From: Microbacteriaceae bacterium UBA963
Lineage (GTDB): Bacteria; Actinomycetota; Actinomycetes; Actinomycetales; Microbacteriaceae
Assembly (NCBI GenBank): GCA_002292955.1
Contig: DBCH01000132.1
Coordinates: 1-14,517, forward strand
Reading direction: 5' to 3'
Length of the DNA: 14,517 bases
Shown piece after piece: positions 6,349-13,190 of the stretch. The position numbers and the translations under genes were made by a program. The notes under the pieces were generated by a model. That model was not told the DNA's origin. It saw only the letters and a program-made list of their open reading frames with translations, and did not search any database. Within the stretch, counting starts at the first letter, position 1. The number at the start of each line of letters is the position of its first letter.

Positions 6349-6468
6349 CTACTTCTCGCACTGGCAGCGGTCTGCCTCGGCGACGCCCTCGAGTGCTACT
6401 TCAATGTGCTCTCCACAGCCGTCCCAGGTGGGCTTGCCGCAGTTCTCACAGTCAATGCGCTTGCACAT
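6349..6468 (-). CDS. 39-residue cysteine-rich protein, putative metal-binding
   Basis: A short gene between the CoA-disulfide reductase and the SDR. The translation begins MCKRIDCENCGKPTWDGCGE and ends RCQCEK. It has six cysteines (2, 7, 10, 18, 35, 37) plus His21, with CxxC (7-10) and CxC (35-37) pairs, a pattern suited to zinc or another thiophilic metal; CGKPTW-x-GCG resembles short conserved actinobacterial proteins I have met before, none with a known function. AAAGGA lies 7 nt before the ATG, a clean Shine-Dalgarno. It sits 20 bp after the reductase and 9 bp before the SDR, all on one strand, which strongly supports its being a real gene. In this setting it could bind metal or accept sulfane sulfur on its cysteines; that is inference. 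Confidence 0.87.
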   Translation of the reverse strand: MCKRIDCENCGKPTWDGCGEHIEVALEGVAEADRCQCEK

Positions 6469-6488
6469 GTTGTGTTCCTTTCGTTGTT

Positions 6489-8147
6489 TTAGTGAGGAGC
6501 GAGCGCGGTGTGCACCCGTTTACGTGAATCCATGCCGGCGATCCACGTGAGGTATCCACCGTCTAGGTTATGGGCATCCTTGCCGTTCTGAAGCAAGATC
6601 TGTATGGCCGTGTGAGCTCGCTGGCCCACCCGGCAGTGCACGATCACCGCGCCGCTGGGCACCTCGTCCAGGCGAGCGCGCAACTCGTCGAGCGGGATGT
6701 TAACCGAACCGAGAATGGCCTGCTCGGCGTTCTCTGATTCCGTGCGCACATCGAGCACCGTCGCACCTGCGGCAACCCGTGCCTCGAGTTCGTGCCACTG
6801 CACACTCGGTGTGCGCTTGTGCCAGACGTTGTTGGCCACATAGCCAAGCAGGTTAACCGCATCCTTGGCCGAGCCAAACTGCGGGGCATAGGCCAACTCG
6901 ATGTTCATCAGGTCGTCCACCGTGAGGCCAGCAAAGATCGCCGTGGCCAGCACGTCGATGCGCTTGTCAGCGCCGTCGGAACCCGTGGCCTGTGCGCCGA
7001 GAATCTTTCCCGTTTCGGGATGAAACAGCACCTTGAGCGCGAGCGTTTCGGATCCGGGATAGTAGCCGGCGTGCGAGCCGGGATGCGCATGCGCCACGAG
7101 GTAGTCGATTCCCGCGGCGCGTGCTCCCGTTTCGGACAAGCCGGTGATGGCCGCCACCATGCCGAAAGCCCCGATGATTCCGGTGCCCTGGCTGTCACGT
7201 TCGGGGGTATGCACACCGGCAATCACGTCGGCAACGGCACGACCGTGACGATTCGCTAGATTGGCCAACCAGATCATCTGATCGGCGCCCGTGAGCGCGC
7301 TGTGCTTCTGGGCAGCGTCACCCACAGCAAAGATGTGGGGGTCACTTGTGCGGTGTTGCGCATCGACCCAGATTCCTCCCGCTGTGCCCATGCGCAGGCC
7401 CGCCTGAGCGGCAAAGTCCGCGTCGGCCGTGACGCCAATGGCGGAGATGACAATGTCGGCGCTCAGGCGCTGACCGTCGTCGAGCACAACCTCTGTGGGG
7501 GTCACCTCGACGGCCGTGCGACCCAGGGCCAGCGTGATGCCGTTTGCCTCAAGGGTTGCCTGGAGCGGTTCGATCATCTCGGGGTCGAACTGCGGAAGCA
7601 GTGTCGCTGCCTGTTGCACCAGCGTGACGCCGAGTCCGCGATGGCGAAGATTTTCGGCCACTTCAACACCGATAAAGCCGCCGCCGAGAATGACCGCGGT
7701 CTGCGCTCCGGTGCCACTCACCGCGTCCTTGATGCGCACAGCGTCGGGAACGTCGCGGAGCGAGAGGGCTCGCTCGCCACCGGGAATCGTGAGCTGGCGG
7801 GGGCTTGCGCCGGGCGAAAGAATCAAGGCATCGTAAGTGTCGGTGAATTCCTTGCCCGTCAGAACATCAATTCCGACGACGGTCTTGTTCGCGGGATCAA
7901 TCTGCACGATTCGCGAGTTCACGCGAACATCGAGACGAAACCGGCGCCAGAGCGAATCCGGGGTCTGCAGCAGCAGGCTCTCTTCCGCGTCGATCACGCC
8001 GCCAATGAAGTACGGGAGACCGCAGTTGGCGAACGAAACGTGCGGACCTTGTTCGTACACCGTAATCTCGGCGTGCTCATCGAGACGGCGTAACCGTGTT
8101 GCCGCCGACATTCCGCCGGCGACTCCGCCAATGATGATGGTCTTCAC
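6489..8147 (-). CDS. CoA-disulfide reductase / persulfide reductase with C-terminal rhodanese domain
   Basis: A flavoprotein (552 residues from the GTG start) of the CoADR-RHD type. Domains: FAD-binding IIIGGVAGGMSAATRLRR (4-21); the single redox cysteine in FANCGLPYF (39-47, Cys42); NAD(P)H-binding VILGGGFIGVEVAENL (152-167); FAD contact FAVGDAA (273-279); a dimerisation domain with AYAPQFGSAKDAVN (419-432); and a rhodanese domain (about 450-540) with DVRTE and the active loop HCRVGQR (504-510, Cys505). Characterised relatives reduce CoA persulfides and polysulfides, releasing sulfide. An upstream TTG (8174) would add 9 residues but has no Shine-Dalgarno. GTG 8147 follows AGAGAAAG and starts right at the Rossmann strand, so it is preferred. 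It lies 44 bp downstream of the CstR-like repressor gene. Confidence 0.93.
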   Translation of the reverse strand: MKTIIIGGVAGGMSAATRLRRLDEHAEITVYEQGPHVSFANCGLPYFIGGVIDAEESLLLQTPDSLWRRFRLDVRVNSRIVQIDPANKTVVGIDVLTGKEFTDTYDALILSPGASPRQLTIPGGERALSLRDVPDAVRIKDAVSGTGAQTAVILGGGFIGVEVAENLRHRGLGVTLVQQAATLLPQFDPEMIEPLQATLEANGITLALGRTAVEVTPTEVVLDDGQRLSADIVISAIGVTADADFAAQAGLRMGTAGGIWVDAQHRTSDPHIFAVGDAAQKHSALTGADQMIWLANLANRHGRAVADVIAGVHTPERDSQGTGIIGAFGMVAAITGLSETGARAAGIDYLVAHAHPGSHAGYYPGSETLALKVLFHPETGKILGAQATGSDGADKRIDVLATAIFAGLTVDDLMNIELAYAPQFGSAKDAVNLLGYVANNVWHKRTPSVQWHELEARVAAGATVLDVRTESENAEQAILGSVNIPLDELRARLDEVPSGAVIVHCRVGQRAHTAIQILLQNGKDAHNLDGGYLTWIAGMDSRKRVHTALAPH

Positions 8148-8191
8148 AGGGTCAACTTTCTCTGGGAGAGGCAATTGTTGGGGATGACGGC

Positions 8192-8449
8192 CTAGGCCAT
8201 CGACATAAAAGCCTTTTCGAGGGCCACGCGGTTGACGTCACCCTCGGGGCCCGTGCCGCAGTGGGTCATGCCCGTGGCAATGATGCTGAAACCGGCTCGG
8301 TCAAGGGCCGTACTTGCAGCCGCCAGTTGCGTGAGAATTTCGGTGCAGTCGCGCCCTTCGTCAATCATGCGAACGAGGCCACCAATCTGACCCTGAACGC
8401 GCACCAAGCGGTTGCGCGCTTTTTTGAGTTCTTCTGCGGGGAGTTTCAT
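8192..8449 (-). CDS. CsoR/FrmR/CstR-family repressor, probably CstR-like persulfide sensor
   Basis: The 85-residue all-helical repressor (DUF156 family) has RLVRVQGQIGGLVRMIDEGRDC (helix 1-2, Cys35) and FSIIATGMTHC (Cys64). Aligned by hand to Mycobacterium tuberculosis CsoR (Cys36, His61, Cys65), both cysteines are kept at the same 29-residue spacing. The copper-ligand His61 is Gly60 here, and second-shell Tyr35 is Asp34. Loss of the His is typical of CstR-type sensors, which cross-link the two cysteines across subunits with sulfane sulfur and then leave DNA. It heads the operon with the CoADR-rhodanese gene. Its own promoter overlaps the operator at 8479-8494, implying autorepression. GGAAGG lies 6 nt before its ATG. 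A copper or other metal sensor is less likely but not excluded. Confidence 0.88.
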   Translation of the reverse strand: MKLPAEELKKARNRLVRVQGQIGGLVRMIDEGRDCTEILTQLAAASTALDRAGFSIIATGMTHCGTGPEGDVNRVALEKAFMSMA

Positions 8450-8452
8450 GTT

Positions 8453-8480
8453 TTGCCTTCCGTTGGTGTAGAGTTACTAT
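8453..8480 (+). promoter_or_regulatory. Possible promoter of the divergent rhodanese lipoprotein gene
   Basis: TTGCCT (8453-8458) and TACTAT (8475-8480) are 16 bp apart on the plus strand. The -10 touches the operator, so one repressor dimer or tetramer could shut both directions. Confidence 0.42.
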
Positions 8481-8504
8481 ACCCTAGGGGGTATCGAAAG
8501 GAAA
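8476..8504 (-). promoter_or_regulatory. Promoter of the CstR-like operon
   Basis: On the minus strand TTTCCT (8499-8504) and TATAGT (8476-8481) are 17 bp apart, a good sigma-70-type pair, giving a start near 8469 and a leader of about 20 nt. The operator at 8479-8494 fills the spacer and overlaps the -10. Confidence 0.6.
8479..8494. promoter_or_regulatory. CsoR/CstR-family operator
   Basis: ATACCC-TAGG-GGGTAT is a perfect 6-bp inverted repeat with a 4-bp spacer, the AT-flanked C/G-run design of CsoR-family operators. It lies between a CsoR-family gene and a rhodanese gene, overlapping the promoters of both. Confidence 0.78.
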
Positions 8505-8514
8505 CCATTAACTC

Positions 8515-8904
8515 ATGAAGCGCATCATCACCGCACTCGCCATTACGGCAACGTTGGCCGCCAGTGGCCTTGCCCTCAGCGCCTGCGCACCAGGCGCAGC
8601 CAACCCGCCCATGGCCGCCGTTGACTTCACCGCAGACACAATCGTGATCGACGTGCGCACGCCGGAAGAGTTCGACAGCGGACACCTCGCCGGCGCCCTG
8701 AACATCAACTGGGAGAGCGCCGAGTTCATGCAGGCCGTTGACGTGCTCGACAAGTCAGCGAACTACGCGATTTACTGTCGCTCGGGCAACCGTTCAGCGC
8801 AGGCCATCGACATGATGGCGAGCATGGGATTCACCAACCTCACGAATCTCGGAAGCGTTGACGAGGCCGCGAAGGCCACCGGCATCGCTATCGTCAACGA
8901 CTAG
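8515..8904 (+). CDS. Exported rhodanese-domain lipoprotein
   Basis: A 129-residue single-domain sulfurtransferase. The N-terminus is a lipoprotein signal: MKR, a hydrophobic core and the lipobox L21-S22-A23-C24. The rhodanese fold follows with IVIDVRTPEEFDSGHLAGALNI (43-64) and the active loop CRSGNRS (88-94) with Cys88; the six-residue loop is the sulfur-accepting kind rather than the longer phosphatase (Cdc25-like) loop. It would handle sulfane sulfur at the outer face of the membrane. The start follows AAAGGAA by 11 nt. Divergent from the CstR-like operon across a shared operator, it is likely induced by the same signal. The usual N-terminal alpha/beta portion is compact (the whole domain is about 90 residues), normal for GlpE/PspE-like forms. 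Confidence 0.92.
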   Translation: MKRIITALAITATLAASGLALSACAPGAANPPMAAVDFTADTIVIDVRTPEEFDSGHLAGALNINWESAEFMQAVDVLDKSANYAIYCRSGNRSAQAIDMMASMGFTNLTNLGSVDEAAKATGIAIVND

Positions 8905-8921
8905 CAGCGCCCTCGGCTTTC

Positions 8922-9551
8922 ATGGATTCTCGCGCGTGGGATGACCGCTACCGCTCCACGGACTCGGTCTGGTCACCCTCGCCAAATGAGTTCGTGAAGG
9001 AATACCTCTTCACGTTGCCGCCCGGTCGAATGGTCGACGTGGCGGGCGGAGAGGGGCGGCATGCTCTCTGGTTTGCGCAGCGCGGCTGGGAGGCCGAGAA
9101 TCTTGATTTCTCATCCGTAGCCGTCTCCAAGTCACTGCAACGTGCGTCTGATCTCTCGTTAGGCGACCGATTCCTCGGACACGTCGCCGATGCAAATTCG
9201 AGTCAGGACTTCTACCTCGCTCCCGCAAATCTCGTGGTGATTGCCTACCTGCAAATTCCTGCCCCGGAGCTCGCATCGGCAATCGCCAACGCGGCCAGAC
9301 AGCTCGTAGCCGGAGGAGTGCTCTTTGGTGTGTGGCATGCCCGCGAGAATCTGACTGATGGCGTGGGCGGACCCCAAAATCCGGCCGTTCTGCCCACCCA
9401 ACAGGAACTGGGCACGGCCTTTTCCGAGGCCAATCTGGTCGTCTCTTTCGCGGGACTGCGTCGTCGTTCGCTGGAAGTCGCCGGAGAATCTCGCGAAGCG
9501 GTTGACGTTGTCGTTATGGCTCGTGCCCCCGAGATGGTGACGTGCGGCTAG
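8922..9551 (+). CDS. Class I SAM-dependent methyltransferase, substrate unknown
   Basis: The 209-residue protein has a Rossmann-type SAM domain: motif I MVDVAGGEGRHALWFAQRGW (37-56), an acidic end of beta 2 in ENLDFS (59-64), a motif-IV-like LVVIAYLQIP (103-112) and GVLFGVWHARENL later. The N-terminal WDDRYRSTDSVWSPSPNEF resembles TehB-like or thiol/small-molecule methyltransferases, where this segment closes over a small substrate. It begins 17 bp after the rhodanese stop with no clear Shine-Dalgarno, so it may rely on read-through and reinitiation from that gene. That link hints at a role with thiols or chalcogens, but this is inference. Its stop is 10 bp from the convergent clpB stop, with no visible terminator. 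Confidence 0.85.
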   Translation: MDSRAWDDRYRSTDSVWSPSPNEFVKEYLFTLPPGRMVDVAGGEGRHALWFAQRGWEAENLDFSSVAVSKSLQRASDLSLGDRFLGHVADANSSQDFYLAPANLVVIAYLQIPAPELASAIANAARQLVAGGVLFGVWHARENLTDGVGGPQNPAVLPTQQELGTAFSEANLVVSFAGLRRRSLEVAGESREAVDVVVMARAPEMVTCG

Positions 9552-9561
9552 CCGAAACGAA

Positions 9562-11748
9562 CTAGTCCTCGAGTAGTTCTGCCGTGAGCACGTCGTCATC
9601 TCCGTCAATGCGTGGTGCCGGCCCTTGCGATGTGACCGTGAGGCCATCGTTCGCTAGGTCAACCGTCACGAGGTCTCCGTCGCGAACTGTGCCGGCCAAG
9701 AGTGCCGTCGCCAGCTTGTCATCAATCTCGTGCTGCATCAGGCGGCGTAAGGGTCGGGCGCCGTAAATGGGGTCATAGCCGCGTTCGGCCAGCCACGTTC
9801 GCGCCGATGGGGTCACCGCCAACTCGAGTCGACGATCGGAAAGGCGGGCCTGTAAGCGGTCAATGTACAACTCGACGATCGAACCCAGATCTTCCTGGCT
9901 AAGTGCTTGGAACACCACGATGTCGTCGAGTCGGTTGACAAACTCCGGCTTGAACGCCTGACGCACAAGATTTTGCACAGCCTGCTCTTTGTCGTCATCC
10001 GAGAGTTCGGGATCGACAAGATACTGACTGCCGAGGTTCGACGTGAGAATCATGATGACGTTGCGGAAGTCGACGGTGCGGCCCTGGCCATCAGTCAGTC
10101 GCCCGTCATCGAGAACTTGAAGCAGAAGATCAAAGACCTCGGGATGAGCCTTCTCCACCTCATCAAACAGCACAACCGAATAGGGTCGGCGGCGCACTGC
10201 CTCGGTAAGTTGGCCACCCTGCTCGTATCCCACATATCCGGGAGGCGCACCCACGAGTCGAGACACAGCAAACTTTTCGCCATACTCGCTCATGTCGATT
10301 CGAATCATGGCCTTCTCATCGTCAAACAGTACCTCGGCGAGCGCCTTGGCCAGTTCGGTCTTGCCCACTCCCGTGGGCCCGAGGAAGAGGAATGACCCCG
10401 TGGGGCGATCCGGATCGCTGATGCCCGCGCGGGAGCGTCGCACAGATTCGGCCACAGCTCGTACGGCTTTCTTCTGACCTATGAGGCGCTTGCCAATTTC
10501 GGCTTCGAGATTGAGCAGTTTTTCTGTCTCGCCCTGCGTCAGGCGGTCGACCGGGATGCCGGTCCACGCGGCAATAACGGCGGCAATTTCGGAAGCCGTG
10601 ACCTGATCATTCACCATCAGGGGCGTATTCGACTCAGCTTTCTCCGCGGCTGCTACCTCACTTTCAAGCTGAGGAATTTCTCCATAGAGAAGCCGAGACG
10701 CGGCCTCGAGATTGCCCTCGCGCTGAGCCCGGTCTGCCTGAATGCGCGCCGCATCGAGGCGTCCCTTGAGGTCACCCACGCGGTTGAGTGCGGCGCGCTC
10801 CTGCTGCCAGCGCGCGTCGAGTTCGGCAAGTTTGGTCTCGCGCTCGGCGAGGTCTTCGCGAAGTTTGCTCAAGCGCTGCTTGGACGCGTCGTCCTTCTCC
10901 TTTTTGAGCGCGAGTTCTTCGAGCTTGAGGCGGTCGACACCGCGACGCAATTCGTCGATCTCCACGGGAGCGGAGTCAATTTCCATGCGCAGTCTGCTGG
11001 CCGCCTCATCGATAAGGTCGATGGCCTTATCGGGCAACTGGCGTGACGTGATGTAGCGGTTGCTCAGCGAGGCCGCCGATACGAGCGCGTTGTCAGCAAT
11101 GGCCACCTTGTGGTGAGCTTCGTAGCGTTCCTTGAGGCCACGCAAAATCGCGATGGTGTCTTCGACGGTAGGTTCGCCCACAAACACCTGCTGGAAGCGA
11201 CGCTCCAGGGCTCCGTCCTTCTCGATGAATTGGCGGTATTCGTCGAGCGTGGTGGCGCCGATGAGGCGCAGTTCTCCGCGGGCGAGCATGGGCTTCAGCA
11301 TGTTTGCTGCGGCCACCGAGCCTTCGCCGCCGCCGGCTCCCATGAGTGTGTGTAGTTCGTCGATGAACGTGATGATCTGCCCATCGGAGGCGTCAATCTC
11401 CGCGAGCACGGCCTTCAAGCGTTCTTCAAACTCACCGCGAAACTTGGCTCCAGCAATAAGTGCGCCAATGTCGAGCGCGACGAGCTGCTTGCCCTTGAGG
11501 CTCTCGGCCACATCCCCGGCCACGATGCGTTGGGCCAACCCTTCCACCACGGCGGTTTTGCCCACCCCGGGCTCACCAATAAGTACGGGGTTATTCTTGG
11601 TGCGCCGCGTGAGCACCTGGCTCACTCGTCGGATTTCAGCGTCCCGACCAATCACGGGATCGAGTTTTCCATTCTTGGCGCGTTCGGTGAGGTTGATGCC
11701 GAACTGCTCGAGCGCGCTCTGCGACTCTTCTTGCTGCTGCGGGTTCAT
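9562..11748 (-). CDS. clpB: ClpB-type disaggregase lacking the N-terminal domain
   Basis: A hexameric AAA+ ATPase that extracts polypeptides from aggregates together with DnaK. The protein has 728 residues against about 860 for full ClpB. It starts MNPQQQEESQSALEQFGINLTERAK, i.e. just at the linker before AAA1, with no Clp_N double repeat. AAA1: Walker A GEPGVGKT (58-65), pore loop AKFRGEFEERL (101-111), Walker B ITFIDE (126-131), arginine finger region LERRFQ (181-186). A coiled-coil M domain spans about 257-375, which marks it as ClpB rather than ClpA/C. AAA2: Walker A GPTGVGKT (457-464), pore loop PPGYVGYEQGG (502-512), Walker B VVLFDE (525-530), TSNLG (569-573) and sensor-2 GARPLRR near the C-terminus. 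The start is 12 bp after hspR, with GGGAG over the hspR stop as Shine-Dalgarno. Confidence 0.95.
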   Translation of the reverse strand: MNPQQQEESQSALEQFGINLTERAKNGKLDPVIGRDAEIRRVSQVLTRRTKNNPVLIGEPGVGKTAVVEGLAQRIVAGDVAESLKGKQLVALDIGALIAGAKFRGEFEERLKAVLAEIDASDGQIITFIDELHTLMGAGGGEGSVAAANMLKPMLARGELRLIGATTLDEYRQFIEKDGALERRFQQVFVGEPTVEDTIAILRGLKERYEAHHKVAIADNALVSAASLSNRYITSRQLPDKAIDLIDEAASRLRMEIDSAPVEIDELRRGVDRLKLEELALKKEKDDASKQRLSKLREDLAERETKLAELDARWQQERAALNRVGDLKGRLDAARIQADRAQREGNLEAASRLLYGEIPQLESEVAAAEKAESNTPLMVNDQVTASEIAAVIAAWTGIPVDRLTQGETEKLLNLEAEIGKRLIGQKKAVRAVAESVRRSRAGISDPDRPTGSFLFLGPTGVGKTELAKALAEVLFDDEKAMIRIDMSEYGEKFAVSRLVGAPPGYVGYEQGGQLTEAVRRRPYSVVLFDEVEKAHPEVFDLLLQVLDDGRLTDGQGRTVDFRNVIMILTSNLGSQYLVDPELSDDDKEQAVQNLVRQAFKPEFVNRLDDIVVFQALSQEDLGSIVELYIDRLQARLSDRRLELAVTPSARTWLAERGYDPIYGARPLRRLMQHEIDDKLATALLAGTVRDGDLVTVDLANDGLTVTSQGPAPRIDGDDDVLTAELLED

Positions 11749-11760
11749 CTTTTTTTCTCC

Positions 11761-12180
11761 CTATTCAATGCGACGGAGCGGATTCCAGCGAACCACCTCT
11801 GTGGCCCGACGAACACGTTGACCATTTCTGAGTGTCTGAACTTCGCCCGCGGTGCCGGCGGCAAAGACGCGGCGCCCAGGCTGTGCGAGTAGTGCGTCGG
11901 CCAGGGCGGTCTCAAGCTGACGCACCCGTGCCCGCAGGGTGACGACACTGTTTTCGAGTTCGAGAACGCGCCTGATTCCCTCCAGGCTCACGCCCTCAGC
12001 GCCGAGCCGAGCAACCTCGCGCAGCTGAACGACGTCCCGCATGGAATAGCGGCGCGACTGTCCCGCGGTGCGCTTGGGTTGCACAATACCGAGGCGGTCA
12101 TATTGGCGCAGCGTTTGGGGGTGCATGGCAGCGAGTTCAGCGGCCATCGAAATGGTAAAAATCGGCTGGTCTTCGTCCAC
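11761..12180 (-). CDS. hspR: Heat-shock repressor HspR (MerR family)
   Basis: A 139-residue MerR-type regulator. The N-terminal helix-turn-helix FTISMAAELAAMHPQTLRQYDRLGIVQPKRT (8-38) and wing QSRRYSMRDV (41-50) are characteristic of HspR, followed by a hydrophobic helical segment LREVARLGAEGVSLEGIRRVLELE (53-76), a coiled coil (about 77-95) and a basic tail. HspR represses the dnaK operon by binding HAIR inverted repeats, helped by DnaK itself. No HAIR site was found here; the one for dnaK would lie beyond the right edge. The start is GTG at 12180, with AGGGGG overlapping the dnaJ stop as Shine-Dalgarno and 9 bp between the genes. It is followed by clpB after 12 bp, so all are one operon. 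Confidence 0.93.
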   Translation of the reverse strand: MDEDQPIFTISMAAELAAMHPQTLRQYDRLGIVQPKRTAGQSRRYSMRDVVQLREVARLGAEGVSLEGIRRVLELENSVVTLRARVRQLETALADALLAQPGRRVFAAGTAGEVQTLRNGQRVRRATEVVRWNPLRRIE

Positions 12181-12189
12181 GTCTGCCCC

Positions 12190-13158
12190 CTATCGTCGCC
12201 CGCGTTGCAGAATCTCGGCCCGCGGATCGTCCTTCGGCGCCTTGGCCGCAAACTCCTGGAGAGCTTTTGTTGCTTCCGCATCAAGGTGCGAGGGTACGGC
12301 CACCATGACCTCGGCAAGCAAATCGCCGTGGCCCTTGGCTGTCTTCACCCCACGACCCTTAACGCGAAGGATTCGGCCGCTGGGCGTGCCGGGGGCAACC
12401 TTCAGCCTGACTGTGTCTCCCTCGACCGTGGGCACCTCAATCGTGGCTCCCAGGACCGCCTCGGTGAACGTCACGGGTACAACGAGTCGAACGTTGAGGC
12501 CGTCGCGCTCGAACACGGGATGCTTGCCCACTGTCACGGTGAGCACGACATCTCCCGGCTCACCGCCGTCAGGGCTGGCGTGGCCCTTTCCGCGAATGCG
12601 AATCTTCTGGCCGTCGGCAACTCCCGCAGGAATCTTGACCTTGACGCTGTTGCCCGAGGGTAGTTGCAGGGTCATGGTGTCGCCGTGCAGGGCCTCAAAG
12701 AAGTCCACCACAACGGTGGAGACAACATCTTGACCCTTGCTCGGGCCGCCCCAGCCGCGAAATCCACCCGAAGAGCGGCCAAAGTTTCCGTTGCCGAACA
12801 TGCCGCCGAGAATGTCTTCGAAGCCCGCCCCCCGCGGGAATCCGCCACCCCCACCGTAGGGACCACCCCGGAATGCGTCGTCGAAGCCGCCACCCGGGCC
12901 GCCGGCCGTGAAGCGCGCGCCGGATCCCATGGCGCGGATCTGGTCGTACTCTGCGCGCTGCGCGGGGTCCGACAGAACCGAGTGTGCTTCGGTAATCTCT
13001 TTGAACGTGGCCTCCGCCTTGGCATCTCCCGGGTTGCTATCGGGGTGATACTTACGCGCGAGCTTGCGATAAACCTTTTTCAGTTCTTCGGGCGAGACGT
13101 CCTTCGAGACGCCGAGAACCTTATAGAAATCCTTATCCAGCCAATCTTGACTAGCCAT
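12190..13158 (-). CDS. dnaJ: DnaJ co-chaperone without zinc-finger domain
   Basis: A J-domain protein (322 residues) that stimulates DnaK ATPase and delivers substrates. The J domain spans about 10-75 with the essential HPD at 38-40 (ARKYHPDSNPGD). A Gly/Phe-rich linker (about 83-145) has repeated GGG and FGNGNFGR stretches. Two beta-sandwich substrate-binding domains follow (QDVVSTVVVDFFEALHGD; VPVTFTEAVLGATIEVPT). There is no cysteine anywhere, so the four CxxCxGxG zinc repeats of classical DnaJ are absent, making it a class B (CbpA-like) J-protein. The beginning MASQDWLDKDFYKVLGVSKD is the usual actinobacterial DnaJ1 start. AAAGGAGG 5 nt before the ATG is the strongest Shine-Dalgarno in the window. 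It lies between grpE (136-bp gap holding tandem repeats) and hspR. Confidence 0.94.
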   Translation of the reverse strand: MASQDWLDKDFYKVLGVSKDVSPEELKKVYRKLARKYHPDSNPGDAKAEATFKEITEAHSVLSDPAQRAEYDQIRAMGSGARFTAGGPGGGFDDAFRGGPYGGGGGFPRGAGFEDILGGMFGNGNFGRSSGGFRGWGGPSKGQDVVSTVVVDFFEALHGDTMTLQLPSGNSVKVKIPAGVADGQKIRIRGKGHASPDGGEPGDVVLTVTVGKHPVFERDGLNVRLVVPVTFTEAVLGATIEVPTVEGDTVRLKVAPGTPSGRILRVKGRGVKTAKGHGDLLAEVMVAVPSHLDAEATKALQEFAAKAPKDDPRAEILQRGRR

Positions 13159-13190
13159 CAGCGCCTCCTTTCGTTTTTATGAAGTTGATT

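Noticed and set aside
7302..8093. 263-codon plus-strand open frame opposite the CoA-disulfide reductase
   Set aside because: Fully contained in a gene with clear FAD, NAD and rhodanese motifs; no ribosome site and no recognisable protein.
8148..8174. TTG start at 8174 for the CoA-disulfide reductase
   Set aside because: No Shine-Dalgarno upstream; the GTG at 8147 has AGAGAAAG and begins directly at the Rossmann strand.
11132..11821. 229-codon plus-strand open frame over clpB/hspR
   Set aside because: Ser/Arg-rich shadow of the complementary strand, crossing from clpB into hspR; no motif.
12068..12733. 221-codon plus-strand open frame over dnaJ and hspR
   Set aside because: Antisense to two genes with strong family signatures; low-complexity Ser/Arg/Thr translation.
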